This document shows positions 8,310 to 16,446 of a stretch of 38,729 nucleotides of DNA, piece after piece (positions within the stretch are counted from its first letter, which is position 1; every line of letters begins with the position of its first letter). The notes under the pieces are model-generated. The model was not told where the DNA came from. It made no database searches and saw nothing but the letters and a program-made list of their open reading frames with translations. Position numbers and translations under genes: made by a program. This DNA is from Nocardia cyriacigeorgica NBRC 100375 (GTDB taxonomy: Bacteria > Actinomycetota > Actinomycetes > Mycobacteriales > Mycobacteriaceae): positions 1 through 38,729 of the forward strand of contig NZ_BAFY01000322.1 of NCBI RefSeq assembly GCF_000308555.1, read 5' to 3'.

Positions 8310-9323
8310 TCAGGCGATCAGCACCGCGGCGCCATCGAAGCGGCCATGGGCGAGATCGGAGAGCGCTCGGTCGGCATGGTCGAGCGGATACTGATGGGTC
8401 GACACGTGCAGGCGGTGTCGGCCGGCGAAGGCGAGGAACTCCCCGGCCTGGGCTCGGGTGTTCGACGTGACGCTACGCAACTGGCGCTCGCGGAAAAGGT
8501 GGCGTCGGTAGTTCAACGGCGGGACGTCGGACATGTGGATTCCGGCCAGGGCCAGGGTGCCTCCGCTATCCAATGCTTCGAGTGCGGGCGGCACCAGCTC
8601 GCCGGCGGGCGCGAACAGGACCGCCGAGTCGAGGGGTTCCGGCGGTGCGTCGGCCTGGCCCTGCACCGACGCGGCTCCGAGCGCCGTTGCGAGCTCACGA
8701 GCGGCCTCGCCCCGTGTCATCACGTGCACGCGTGCGCCACGTGCGATCGCGACCTGTGCGGTCAAGTGGGCGCTTCCGCCGAAACCGTAGATGCCAAGAA
8801 CACCGCCTGCCGGCAACTCCGCACGCAGCAGGGCGTGGTAGCCGATGATGCCCGCGCACAAGAGCGGTGCCAGCTCCGCGTCCGGGTAACCGGCGGGTAG
8901 TGCGAGGGCGAAATCCGAGGGAACGGTAGCGTATTCGGCGTACCCTCCGTCGTCGTCCCACCCGGTGTAACGCGAGTAAGGGCACAGGTTCTCCGCGCCG
9001 CGCAGACAGTACCGGCACGTGCCGCAGGTGTGTCGCAACCAGGGGATACCGACTCGGTCACCGACGGCGAAACGGGTAGCACCGGAGGTCGTCACCACTT
9101 CTCCGACCACTTCATGCCCAGGCACGACGCTGCGACGGTGTACGTCGAGATCGCCCTCGACGACGTGCAGGTCCGTGCGGCAGACCCCGCACGCCAGCAC
9201 TCGCACCAAGAGGTCTCCCGCCTGGGAAACCGGGATGGGCGATTCGTGTCTGCGCAACGGGCGGGAGTCGATCGGAGCCGGTTCGTCGACCCGCCACGTC
9301 CGCATAGTCTTCGGCGCAACCAT
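8310..9323 (-). CDS. Zinc-dependent alcohol dehydrogenase (MDR family)
   Basis: 337 residues of the medium-chain dehydrogenase family. Catalytic zinc site: CGVCRTD (C48) and GHE (H70, E71). Structural zinc site: C100, C103, C106 and C114. The nucleotide-binding loop is an atypical GIYGFGGSAH instead of GxGxxG. The sequence most resembles the AdhA/AdhP-like branch, which oxidises primary alcohols or reduces aldehydes with NAD(P). ATG preceded by AGGAGG. It converges with ctpF and is followed upstream by the DUF2267 gene on the same strand, with a 163-base gap that carries a moderate DosR-like box at 9422-9435. Under hypoxia it could reoxidise NADH through aldehyde reduction (inference). Confidence 0.88.
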   Translation of the reverse strand: MVAPKTMRTWRVDEPAPIDSRPLRRHESPIPVSQAGDLLVRVLACGVCRTDLHVVEGDLDVHRRSVVPGHEVVGEVVTTSGATRFAVGDRVGIPWLRHTCGTCRYCLRGAENLCPYSRYTGWDDDGGYAEYATVPSDFALALPAGYPDAELAPLLCAGIIGYHALLRAELPAGGVLGIYGFGGSAHLTAQVAIARGARVHVMTRGEAARELATALGAASVQGQADAPPEPLDSAVLFAPAGELVPPALEALDSGGTLALAGIHMSDVPPLNYRRHLFRERQLRSVTSNTRAQAGEFLAFAGRHRLHVSTHQYPLDHADRALSDLAHGRFDGAAVLIA

Positions 9324-9421
9324 GTCTGCCTCCTGCGACCGCTTGATATCGATGCCCTACAGGCCTGACGGGTAGGTCGAACCGCCGAGAAACCAGGTGA
9401 ACAGCCCCGGGACGACCAGCG

Positions 9422-9435
9422 CGGACCAATGAACA
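9422..9435 (-). promoter_or_regulatory. Possible DosR box upstream of the alcohol dehydrogenase
   Basis: CGGACCAATGAACA shares the block GGACCAATG with the box at 26425-26438, but its right half is weak. It lies 99 bases upstream of the start codon. Confidence 0.35.
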
Positions 9436-9486
9436 CCGCGCCGGACACCGGAGGCAGTTCCGAGTGGGATCGATGCGCGGAGCACG

Positions 9487-10140
9487 TCAGCGCTCCGCGA
9501 CGGGGGTGAGGCCTTCGCCGAGCAGGATCCTGTGGGCCCGCTGCGCGGCCGACGCCATTCGCGAACCGTCGTCCGGCTCTGACGGCAGTTGCTCTAGACC
9601 GGCGACGAGGGCGGATACGGCTTCGGCGAGGGCCCGTACCCGCGCATCGAGGACGCTCAGGGTGTCATCGGACTTCATTTCGTTGTCCTCGACCACGGAA
9701 AGGAGCACATTGTCCGTAGCGGCCCCGGACAGCACGCTGTTCAGGTGCGTTGGGAGAACTGCGAATACCCGATCCATCTGGCCGGGCGAGAACAGCTCGG
9801 ACAAGACCGCGGTGATCGAGCCTGCGGCCGTGCCCACCTCATCCCGGCCGATTCCGGCCTCCCGGGCGAACTGTGCAACGAACTCGGCCGTGCCGTGCCG
9901 CACCGGAACGTGGCTCGGAACCCAGCCCTCGAAGTAGGTACCCCGCAGGATCTCGGGCAGTTGCGCCGTCAGATGCGCGGACCCGACGACAGTGATGCGG
10001 TCACGGACAGTGTGCGTCCATGCGCGCAAAGCACGGTAGGCAAAGGCGAAGTCCTCGGTGCCGAGGCCCTCGGCAACAGCGTGAACCCACTCGTGAGCTT
10101 TCTGGACGGCCGGTGCGAAGGGATCGGCAGGGTAGGGCAT
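9487..10140 (-). CDS. DUF2267 protein, long form
   Basis: 217 residues. Residues 1-145 form a DUF2267 domain (HEWVHAVAEGLGTEDFAFAYRALRAW, then RDRI, QLPEILRGTYFEGW), split from a C-terminal tail of about 70 residues rich in Glu, Leu and Ala (VLDARVRALAEAVSALVAGL) that is likely a helical or coiled-coil segment. DUF2267 proteins have no known activity. The ATG at 10140 follows GAGGAGG; readings further upstream look non-coding. It diverges from hspX across a 567-base gap carrying one DosR-like box near each gene. A shorter paralogue without the tail is at 31453-31962. Confidence 0.8.
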   Translation of the reverse strand: MPYPADPFAPAVQKAHEWVHAVAEGLGTEDFAFAYRALRAWTHTVRDRITVVGSAHLTAQLPEILRGTYFEGWVPSHVPVRHGTAEFVAQFAREAGIGRDEVGTAAGSITAVLSELFSPGQMDRVFAVLPTHLNSVLSGAATDNVLLSVVEDNEMKSDDTLSVLDARVRALAEAVSALVAGLEQLPSEPDDGSRMASAAQRAHRILLGEGLTPVAER

Positions 10141-10246
10141 GGGGTCCTCCTCGTGGTGTCCATCGGTGTCGAGCGAGGTGTTCCACCAAGCCTGAGCTGT
10201 CTTCGGGGCATCCCCAAGGGCCATATGTGGGTGAGACGCGGGTCGA

Positions 10247-10260
10247 TGGTCCTTCGGGCT
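10247..10260 (-). promoter_or_regulatory. DosR-like box upstream of the DUF2267 gene
   Basis: On the minus strand the site reads AGCCCGAAGGACCA, a partial match to GGGCCGAAAGTCCC. It lies 107 bases upstream of the start codon, the usual distance for the other boxes in this window. Confidence 0.5.
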
Positions 10261-10582
10261 GGTGGCAGTGCAGCGCGCCCGCGCATTCGACGATGACGGT
10301 ATGAGAGAAGCGACACCGGCTGATCGCGCGTCGAGTGGGCTGTTCGCGTAATCGCCCATCAGGAAATCTGCGGCATCTCGGGCCGATGCCGACATGACCG
10401 ACTACCGCAGATCACAGGGCCGGCGACGGGGTATTGGGCGCTCGTCTCCGCAACACGGTTGCCGAGTTGCTCCAGCCCGATCAGTTGTGATTTTCGAGAG
10501 GTTGTAACGACTATGCCCGACGCCTTGCCCGACTCACCGCTGACGAGCGGGATTCGCGTGACGGAGACGTGGCAGATTGCCT
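10261..10582. other. Non-coding part of the divergent DUF2267/hspX gap
   Basis: No reading frame here resembles a protein and none has a credible ribosome site. Apart from the two flanking DosR-like boxes I see no repeat or hairpin. It presumably holds the two divergent promoters. Confidence 0.5.
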
Positions 10583-10596
10583 AGGACTTTGGTCCT
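10583..10596 (+). promoter_or_regulatory. DosR box upstream of hspX
   Basis: AGGACTTTGGTCCT, an almost perfect match to the DosR core and nearly identical to the box at 5507. It lies 112 bases upstream of the hspX start codon. Confidence 0.82.
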
Positions 10597-10707
10597 TGAT
10601 TCCCGGGCCGAGGTCCGGAGATGGTGCGACACGGTGCCCTATCGGTGATCGGGCCACCGGAGTGGAATCGGCGGTGTCAGCACTTGCCCCTCAGTTGAGG
10701 AGACACC

Positions 10708-11133
10708 ATGAATCTACTTCCCGCACATCATCGTCAATCGTTGCTGCCTGAACTCAACGATCTATGGAACGCCGTCGCGCCCACCGGGTTGGCCCCGATG
10801 TTCGGCGCTCACCTGCTGCGGCTCGAGGACACCGTCGAGGACGGCCGCTACATCGTGCGGGCCGAGATTCCGGGCATCGACCCTGCCAAGGACGTCGAGG
10901 TCTCGGTTCAGGGCCGCCAACTGACGATCAAGGCCGAGCGGACCGAGAAGAAGGAGGAAAAGGGCCGTTCGGAGTTCAACTACGGGTCCTTCTATCGATC
11001 GGTCACGCTGCCCGAGGGTGCCGACGAGAAGGGGATCGAAGCGACCTATGCCAAAGGCATTTTGTCTGTGTCGGTGCCGATGGGTGAACCGAAGGAGACA
11101 CCCAAGGTTGTGGAAGTGAAAGTGACTGACTAG
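10708..11133 (+). CDS. hspX: Alpha-crystallin-like small heat-shock protein HspX (Acr)
   Basis: 141 residues, against 144 for M. tuberculosis HspX. The N-terminal arm (HHRQSLLPELNDLW) is followed by an alpha-crystallin domain (about 40-132) with RLEDTVEDGRYIVRAEIPG, LTIKAERTE, GRSEFNYGSFYRSVTLP and the closing KGILSVSVP. It is an ATP-independent holdase chaperone that protects proteins in dormancy and is the hallmark of the DosR regulon. The ATG follows GAGGAG, and a strong DosR box lies 112 bases upstream. A GC-rich hairpin ends the transcript. In M. tuberculosis hspX sits next to pfkB and acg; here pfkB is nearby but converges on the DUF1540 gene. Confidence 0.95.
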   Translation: MNLLPAHHRQSLLPELNDLWNAVAPTGLAPMFGAHLLRLEDTVEDGRYIVRAEIPGIDPAKDVEVSVQGRQLTIKAERTEKKEEKGRSEFNYGSFYRSVTLPEGADEKGIEATYAKGILSVSVPMGEPKETPKVVEVKVTD

Positions 11134-11166
11134 CCCGTCGAGCGCAGCGGATAGGGATCTTGCGGT

Positions 11167-11199
11167 CCGGCGGGCGTCGTGCATGGCAACGCCCGCCGG
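11167..11199 (+). terminator. Hairpin terminator after hspX
   Basis: Perfect 11-bp stem CCGGCGGGCGT (11167-11177) paired with ACGCCCGCCGG (11189-11199) around an 11-base loop, 34 bases after the stop codon. No clear T-tract, as is common in GC-rich actinobacteria. Confidence 0.65.
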
Positions 11200-11296
11200 G
11201 CCGTGAGGTAAGCCTGAGCTGCCTTTTCTTTCGGTGTGCGCAGTCATAGAGTGAGGTCGGCCGAAGTGTTCCCACCGAGATAGCGGAGGGTTGAAC

Positions 11297-11596
11297 ATGA
11301 CGACGATGGAAATGCCACACGTCACCGAATGCACGGTCAGCAACTGTTCCTATAACCACGACGGGTGCCATGCCTACGCGATCAATGTCGCCGGCCACAA
11401 CGGCAGCGCCGACTGCGAGACCTTCATCCCGTTGACGATGAAAGGTGGACTGGACACGGTTACCAGCATGGTCGGGGCGTGTCAGCGCGCGGATTGCGTA
11501 CACAATCGCGACCTCGAGTGCACCGCATCCGAGATCCGCGTCGGTCCTGGTTCCGGTGAGCATGCCGCGCGCTGCCTGACGTACAGTTCCCGATGA
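11297..11596 (+). CDS. Tandem DUF1540 Cys-rich protein
   Basis: 99 residues with two copies of a four-Cys motif: C-x4-C-x6-C-x15-C (first, about residues 11-39) and C-x4-C-x7-C-x17-C (second, about 60-93). The pattern matches DUF1540, a family proposed to bind metal, though no function is established. The ATG at 11297 lies 6 bases after GGAGGG; a TTG at 11291 would add two residues. It follows hspX by 163 bases on the same strand after a hairpin. Before the IS insertion it converged on pfkB with only 18 bases between the two stop codons. Confidence 0.75.
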   Translation: MTTMEMPHVTECTVSNCSYNHDGCHAYAINVAGHNGSADCETFIPLTMKGGLDTVTSMVGACQRADCVHNRDLECTASEIRVGPGSGEHAARCLTYSSR

Positions 11597-11630
11597 CTGT
11601 CTGTCGGCCGATGGCTACTCAGCCGATACC

Positions 11631-11635
11631 GGCTC
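11631..11635. repeat. Left copy of 5-bp target-site duplication (GGCTC)
   Basis: GGCTC directly flanks the left end of the IS element and recurs at 12852-12856 flanking the right end, as expected for transposition of an IS21-family element. Confidence 0.8.
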
Positions 11636-11686
11636 TGTCAACAACTCGCGAAGACTGACCCCGGGTCGAATCGTGAATGCTGACCC
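11636..11686. repeat. Left terminal inverted repeat of the IS21-family element
   Basis: Starts TGTCAACAACTCGCGAAGAC. Over about 51 bases it matches the reverse complement of the right end at roughly 35 positions, including an uninterrupted GAAGACTGACCCCG. A further GGGGTCA palindromic repeat follows, typical of IstA-binding multiple repeats. Confidence 0.75.
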
Positions 11687-11730
11687 TTGGGGTCAATTTT
11701 GGTGAGTTGGTGGGGGTCAGTTTTGGTGGT

Positions 11731-12486
11731 TCAGTCGGTTGCGGCGCGGTTCTCTTTGGCGAGCAGGGCGCGGCGTTGGCGGGTGCGGTATGAGTCGCCG
11801 GTGAGGGTGAGGACTTCGGCGTGGTGGACGAGGCGGTCGATCATGGCCGCAGCGACGACGTCGTCGGAGAAGGTTTCTCCCCATCGCCCGAACGGCAGGT
11901 TGGAGGTCACCATGATCGAGCCCTGCTCATAGCGGGAGGCGACGAGCTGGAAGAACAGATTCGCCGCGTCCTGGTCGAAGGGGATGTAGCCGACCTCGTC
12001 GACAATGATCAGTTTGTAGCGGCGGATCTTCTTCAGTTCCGCGTCCAACCGGCCGGCATGGTGGGCGCTGGTGAGTCGGCTGATCCAGTTGCTGGCGGTG
12101 TCGAACAACACCGAGTAGCCCGCGTGAGCTGCCTTGACGCCCAGTCCGATGGCCAGGTGCGTTTTGCCGATGCCGGGCGGGCCGAGCAAGATCACGTTCT
12201 CGGCTTTCGGGACGAAGGTGCCGGTGGCCAGGTGCGCCAGAACGTCTCGGCGCAGTGAGGGCAGGTGGTCGAGGTTGAAGTCCTCCAAGGTCTTGACCTG
12301 CGGGAAGTGCGCGGTGCGGATGCGCATGATGGTGCCCTTGGACTCGCGATCGGCAACTTGGCGTTGCAATAGCGCGGCCAAATACTCTTCGTGCGACCAG
12401 TTCTCGTCGCGAGCTTGCTGAGCCAGCTCCTCCCAGCTGCGTCCGATCGTCGACAGCTTCAACACGCGCGTCAGGTAGGCCATCAT
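11731..12486 (-). CDS. istB: IstB-like transposition helper ATPase
   Basis: 251 residues, an AAA+ DnaC-like ATPase. Walker A GPPGIGKTHLA, Walker B LIIVDEVGYIPF and sensor region TSNLPFGRWGE are intact. The ATG at 12486 overlaps the istA stop codon as ATGA, the usual IS21 arrangement; a TTG three codons earlier is also possible. IstB assists IstA in selecting targets and integrating. With istA truncated, this copy could act only in trans, or be inert. Confidence 0.9.
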   Translation of the reverse strand: MMAYLTRVLKLSTIGRSWEELAQQARDENWSHEEYLAALLQRQVADRESKGTIMRIRTAHFPQVKTLEDFNLDHLPSLRRDVLAHLATGTFVPKAENVILLGPPGIGKTHLAIGLGVKAAHAGYSVLFDTASNWISRLTSAHHAGRLDAELKKIRRYKLIIVDEVGYIPFDQDAANLFFQLVASRYEQGSIMVTSNLPFGRWGETFSDDVVAAAMIDRLVHHAEVLTLTGDSYRTRQRRALLAKENRAATD

Positions 12487-12776
12487 CGATGGCAACCCGT
12501 CGGGTGGCAGCGCTGCGTATATGGCCAGCCGATCCGCTCAGCGATCACCGACCCAGGCATACGCGGATACTCCGCCAGCAACGCGCGAATCTGGCCCTCA
12601 TAAGCGTCCACCACCCGCCCCCGCGGCTTGCGCTCATACTTCGGCGGCCGGTCCGACGCCAACGCCGCCCGCACCGTATTCCGCGCTACCCCCAACCGAC
12701 GCGCTATCTCCTTGATCGGCACCCCCTCCGCCCGATGCAACCGGCGGATCTCAGCCCAGTCCTCGATGGCAATCAC
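12483..12776 (-). pseudogene. istA: istA transposase remnant (N-terminal HTH only)
   Basis: 97 residues remain where IS21 IstA usually has about 400-500. The helix-turn-helix (PIKEIARRLGVARNTVRAAL) and the start of the conserved region (IRALLAEYPRMPGSVIAERIGW) are present, then the reading jumps to an unrelated tail ending just at istB. The DDE catalytic domain is deleted. The deletion junction lies near base 12525. Starts with GTG. Confidence 0.82.
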
Positions 12777-12800
12777 CCCGAAAGCGTCAACCCCCAGCAG

Positions 12801-12851
12801 GGGTCAATGTTGAGAAATCGCTGCGGGGTCAGTCTTCAAGAGTTGCCGACA
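12801..12851. repeat. Right terminal inverted repeat of the IS21-family element
   Basis: Its reverse complement begins TGTCGGCAACTCTTGAAGAC and matches the left end. The first 16 bases, read leftward from 12851, supply the last codons and the TGA of pfkB. Confidence 0.75.
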
Positions 12852-13834
12852 GGCTCACCGGGGGCGGCCGCGAACGAGGCGTTTCGGCTGATGCGCCGAC
12901 TGCGGACCCGCCGGACCAGGGCTGCCATGCCGGCACGATCGAAAACGTCCGTTCCCGGTAACTGTACGGTGGCGGCTGCCGCAGCCACCCCGAATTCGCA
13001 TGCGCGTAGTGGTTCCCTGCCCGCGGCAAGGTAATACGTGATGGCGGCCACCAAGCTGTCGCCCGCGCAGGCATCACTTCGGAAGGGATGCGGCAGGGGC
13101 GGCGCCGAGATCTCGTAGTGTGCACGGTGATCGGAGTAGACGGCGCCGAGCGCGCCCACTGTGGTAACGGCATGGTCGCAGGATCGGCCAGCGAGTAGCA
13201 GGTCGTTCACCGCGCGCGCGTCCGCGTGGCTCGTGATCTGCCGGCCCAGGAGCGCGGCACCCTCATGGCGATCGAGGCGGATGAGGAAGCTGTGCTCGGT
13301 GAGAGCCGTCCGCAGTTGGTCGCCGCCGATATCGAGAATCACCTTGGTGCTCGAAGGGCGTTCCCGGACGAGTTGTGCGCTGAAGTCGTCGCGCAACTCC
13401 GATGTGGCACTGCCGGATACGACAAGGAAGCCGGCTTCTGCGCACGCTGTCCGTATCGAGTTGATGAGAAGTGACTCCTCGCTCGTAGTCAGCCGAGGTC
13501 CCGGCGGTACAACGTGATAACTGCTGCCCGACGAGACATCGGCGATGACGAACGCTTCTCGTGTGTCGGAGTCGATTCTTATCCCCACGTGCCGAAGACC
13601 TTCGGCATCGAGGAGACGATCGAGGCGGCGACCGGCCTCTCGACCGGTGGTGTGGATCGCGGTCGCGCAGCCGCCGAGGCGGGCGATACATCGAGCGACA
13701 TTGATCCCGCCACCTCCTGCGCGGACAGAGTTCATGCGGGCGCGGTTCTTACCCTCGGCGGTGAGCGCGTCCACCTCCATCGACAGATCCACGGTCGGGT
13801 TGAGGGTGACGGTGACGATGTCGTTGCGCACCAT
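12836..13834 (-). CDS. pfkB: PfkB-type 6-phosphofructokinase (3' end remodelled by IS insertion)
   Basis: 332 residues of the ribokinase/PfkB family (M. tuberculosis PfkB has 339). N-terminal ITVTLNPTVD-like start, substrate motif GGGGINVAR, and the catalytic motif DACAGDSLVAA with base D259; the usual GAGD is CAGD. It would phosphorylate fructose-6-phosphate or a related sugar phosphate with ATP. ATG at 13834 starts 5 bases after the ppsA stop codon, so the two form an operon. The end reads GEPVGNS; the last codons come from the IS terminus. Before insertion the gene would have ended GEPVSAE with a stop at 11615-11617. The enzyme core is untouched. Confidence 0.88.
   Translation of the reverse strand: MVRNDIVTVTLNPTVDLSMEVDALTAEGKNRARMNSVRAGGGGINVARCIARLGGCATAIHTTGREAGRRLDRLLDAEGLRHVGIRIDSDTREAFVIADVSSGSSYHVVPPGPRLTTSEESLLINSIRTACAEAGFLVVSGSATSELRDDFSAQLVRERPSSTKVILDIGGDQLRTALTEHSFLIRLDRHEGAALLGRQITSHADARAVNDLLLAGRSCDHAVTTVGALGAVYSDHRAHYEISAPPLPHPFRSDACAGDSLVAAITYYLAAGREPLRACEFGVAAAAATVQLPGTDVFDRAGMAALVRRVRSRRISRNASFAAAPGEPVGNS
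12852..12856. repeat. Right copy of 5-bp target-site duplication (GGCTC)
   Basis: Matches GGCTC at 11631-11635. It lies inside the pfkB reading frame, in the codons for Glu-Pro. Confidence 0.8.
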
Positions 13835-13839
13835 GGATC

Positions 13840-16125
13840 TCAACCGACTGTCTGGCGCAGCGCGTGGTCGAGGACGAGGCGTTGTTCGGCGGCCGCGACT
13901 GTGCGACGGGCAGCGGGCGCGGCATCGGGCGTCACCGATATCGAGGTGATGCCGAGACGCACGAGATGCTCGGCGAACTCGGGATGGTTGGACGGTGCCT
14001 GACCGCACAGCGACGAGGTGATGCCCAGCCGCCGTGCCGTACCGACGATGCTCGAGATCGCTTCCAGCACAGCGGGGTCGGATTCGTCGAACAGCTCCGC
14101 GCACTGCTCGGAATCGCGATCGACGCCCAGCATCAATTGCGTGAGGTCGTTGCTTCCGATGGATACCCCGTCGATGCCGAGCCCAACGTATTCGGGCAGC
14201 CAGTGCACCACGGACGGCACTTCCGCCATCACCCACCGGTGCAGACCGCGATGCTTGCCGAGCGGGCTCGCGTCGACCAGTTCCAGGCAGGCTTCCAGCT
14301 CCCATCGAGTACGGACGAACGGAATCATCAGATGCAGGTTGGGTGTGGCTTCGCGGACCCGGGCGATCGCGGCCAGCTCGAGGGCGAACACCTCGGGGTC
14401 ACGGATGTAGCGATAGCAGCCGCGATAGCCGATCATCGGGTTCTGCTCGACCGGCTCGTACCGTGCGCCACCGTCGAGGGCGCGGAATTCGTTGCTACGT
14501 AGATCGGTGGCTCGGTAGATGACCGGTCGTGGATGGAACGCCGCGGTGATGCGGTGCAGGGAATGCGACATCTGCTCGATGAACGTGGCTTGTTCACCGC
14601 GGGCGATGAGTTCGCGTGGGTGTCGCCCACCGAGTGCCTGAGTCAGCAATGTTTCCGCTCGCAGCAGGCCGACGCCGTCCACGTCTGTGCCGGCGACTCG
14701 CTCGGCGGCGTCGGGAAGCGCGAGGTTCACATAGATCTTGGTCGCGGTCGGGCTGCCTGCGGGGACCGCCTGTGCCGGGGCCGCAACAGCCGTCGCGGTC
14801 ACGGGGGGCGCGGCGTGTCCGGCGCGAACTTCGCCCGCGGATCCGTCGACGGTGACCAGAGTGCCGTCGACGAGGGTCTTGGTGGCGGTGCGGGTGCCAA
14901 CGACACAAGGCACGCCGAGTTCGCGGGCCACGATGGCAGCGTGGCAGGTCATGCCACCGCTGTCGGTGACGACCGCGGCGCTGCGTGCGATGGTGGGCAG
15001 CCAATCCGGGCTGGTCATCGGTGTGACGAGGACTTCGCCCGCCTTCAGCGCATCACCTTGCTCGGGTGAGCTGAGGATTCGCACGGTGCCTTCGGCAGCA
15101 CCGGGCGCCGCGGCGAGTCCGCGGACGATGACGGCAGAGTCGCTGAGCGGGGCGGGTGTGGCCAGGCTCGGGTCATCGGGAAGCATCGTGATCGGTCGAG
15201 CCTGCACGAGCCAGAGCGCCTCACCGTCGATGGCCCATTCGATGTCTTGCGGCGTGCCGCGGTAGTGGTCTTGCACGGCGGTTGCGAGCCGCGCGATGGC
15301 CACCGCCTGCTGCTCGGTAAGGACCGGTACAGCTGCTTGGGCGGCGTCGATGGCTACGTGCCTGTCGCCCTCGGGTCCGGCGACAATGGCGTAATCCTGT
15401 TTGCCGGCGCGGGTTTCGAGGAGGACCGGGCCGTGTGCGTCGAGGATATAGGTGTCGGGCTCGACAGCTCCGGAAACGACTACCTCACCCTGCCCCCGTG
15501 CGGCGTCTATGACGATCCGGTCTCGGCGTCCGGTGGATGGATCAGCGGTGAAGGCCACACCGGCTTGTCCGGCCGCGACCATGCGCTGCACAACCACGGC
15601 CATCGCGGGCGTCTGGCGCATGCCGCGCCGCGCACGGTAGGTGACAACGCGCGGGGTGAACAGCGATGCCCAGCAGTCGGTGACGGCGGCGATGAGTTCG
15701 TCGTCGCCGCGGATATTGGTGCGCGAGAGGTTCATTCCGGCGAATGACGACGTCGCGCTGTCCTCACCGACCGCGGACGACCGTACAGCTACGGAGACCC
15801 GGTCGCCGAGGTCGTGATACGCGGCGAGGATGGCTTGGCGGGCGGTATCGTCGAACGCGGCGTGCTGTACGAGCTCGCGCATCTGGGTGCACAGTTGCTG
15901 CACGGTCTTACCGGAGGTATCGAGGGCCTGAGCATGCAGCCGCTCCAGTTCCGTGCCGGCGTCGCCGACCAGCACGATGTGCTCGTAACAGCTGCGCAGG
16001 ATGACGAATCCCGGCGGTACGGGTAGTCGCGCCGCGACCAGCTCGCCCAGGTTGGCGCCCTTACCACCGGCCTGGTCGGCGTCGGTGAGACGTAGCTCGG
16101 CGAAGGTGGCTACGTAGTCGCCCAT
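13840..16125 (-). CDS. ppsA: Phosphoenolpyruvate synthase
   Basis: 761 residues (E. coli PpsA 792). N-terminal ATP-grasp domain (GGKGANLGEL, AVRSSAVGEDS), central phosphohistidine domain with GGMTCHAAIVARELG (H395), and C-terminal PEP/pyruvate TIM barrel ending LCGQAPSNHPEF with catalytic C707. The TCH and CGQAPSNH motifs are of the PpsA type (pyruvate + ATP to PEP + AMP + Pi); PPDK usually has TSH. The ATG at 16125 is chosen from homology and the CGGAG site; upstream residues are not PpsA-like. First gene of a ppsA-pfkB operon with a strong DosR box 106 bases upstream. Confidence 0.9.
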   Translation of the reverse strand: MGDYVATFAELRLTDADQAGGKGANLGELVAARLPVPPGFVILRSCYEHIVLVGDAGTELERLHAQALDTSGKTVQQLCTQMRELVQHAAFDDTARQAILAAYHDLGDRVSVAVRSSAVGEDSATSSFAGMNLSRTNIRGDDELIAAVTDCWASLFTPRVVTYRARRGMRQTPAMAVVVQRMVAAGQAGVAFTADPSTGRRDRIVIDAARGQGEVVVSGAVEPDTYILDAHGPVLLETRAGKQDYAIVAGPEGDRHVAIDAAQAAVPVLTEQQAVAIARLATAVQDHYRGTPQDIEWAIDGEALWLVQARPITMLPDDPSLATPAPLSDSAVIVRGLAAAPGAAEGTVRILSSPEQGDALKAGEVLVTPMTSPDWLPTIARSAAVVTDSGGMTCHAAIVARELGVPCVVGTRTATKTLVDGTLVTVDGSAGEVRAGHAAPPVTATAVAAPAQAVPAGSPTATKIYVNLALPDAAERVAGTDVDGVGLLRAETLLTQALGGRHPRELIARGEQATFIEQMSHSLHRITAAFHPRPVIYRATDLRSNEFRALDGGARYEPVEQNPMIGYRGCYRYIRDPEVFALELAAIARVREATPNLHLMIPFVRTRWELEACLELVDASPLGKHRGLHRWVMAEVPSVVHWLPEYVGLGIDGVSIGSNDLTQLMLGVDRDSEQCAELFDESDPAVLEAISSIVGTARRLGITSSLCGQAPSNHPEFAEHLVRLGITSISVTPDAAPAARRTVAAAEQRLVLDHALRQTVG

Positions 16126-16230
16126 CTTCGGCTCCGATCCTTGTTGATCTTGCTGGGTCAGCAGTGCGTGTCCTGTCCAAGCCTGCCTCGAGGGGTAGAA
16201 CAGGGTCAGGGTCGTGGTGCCTGAAGCCAC

Positions 16231-16244
16231 GGGACTTTCGGCCT
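16231..16244 (-). promoter_or_regulatory. DosR box upstream of ppsA-pfkB
   Basis: GGGACTTTCGGCCT differs by one base from the classic DosR site GGGACTTTCGGCCC. It lies 106 bases before the ppsA start codon. Confidence 0.8.
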
Positions 16245-16446
16245 CAGCGTCGTCCGCCGTTGCGTCGTCGCCTCGAACCTGCTGATACCGCCGTCTCGGT
16301 AGTATCGGCGGCGGTCGGCAACGGGGTGGACGTCCGCCCGCGAGCCAGTCTGCCCAGCCGAGTGCTGAACGCCTGGCAGCTCGGGTAGCGGCAGCAGCCA
16401 CCGGAATTGCGCCGAGTAGCGCCAGTTCGACCACGACGGGCGATCA

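Larger units (their letters stand above)
11636..12851 (-). mobile_element. IS21-family element, internally deleted (1216 bp)
   Basis: Bounded by terminal inverted repeats starting TGTC, flanked by a 5-bp direct duplication GGCTC. The interior holds an intact istB and only the N-terminal part of istA, so the transposase DDE domain is missing and the element is non-autonomous. The family (IstA plus IstB with ATGA overlap, long repeated termini) is IS21. The right terminus forms the end of pfkB; removing the element and one duplication restores a slightly different pfkB C-terminus. Confidence 0.85.

Noticed and set aside
13835..14305. 157 extra N-terminal residues of pfkB
   Set aside because: They overlap the coding end of ppsA on the same strand in another frame and are not sugar-kinase-like; the family start lies at 13834.
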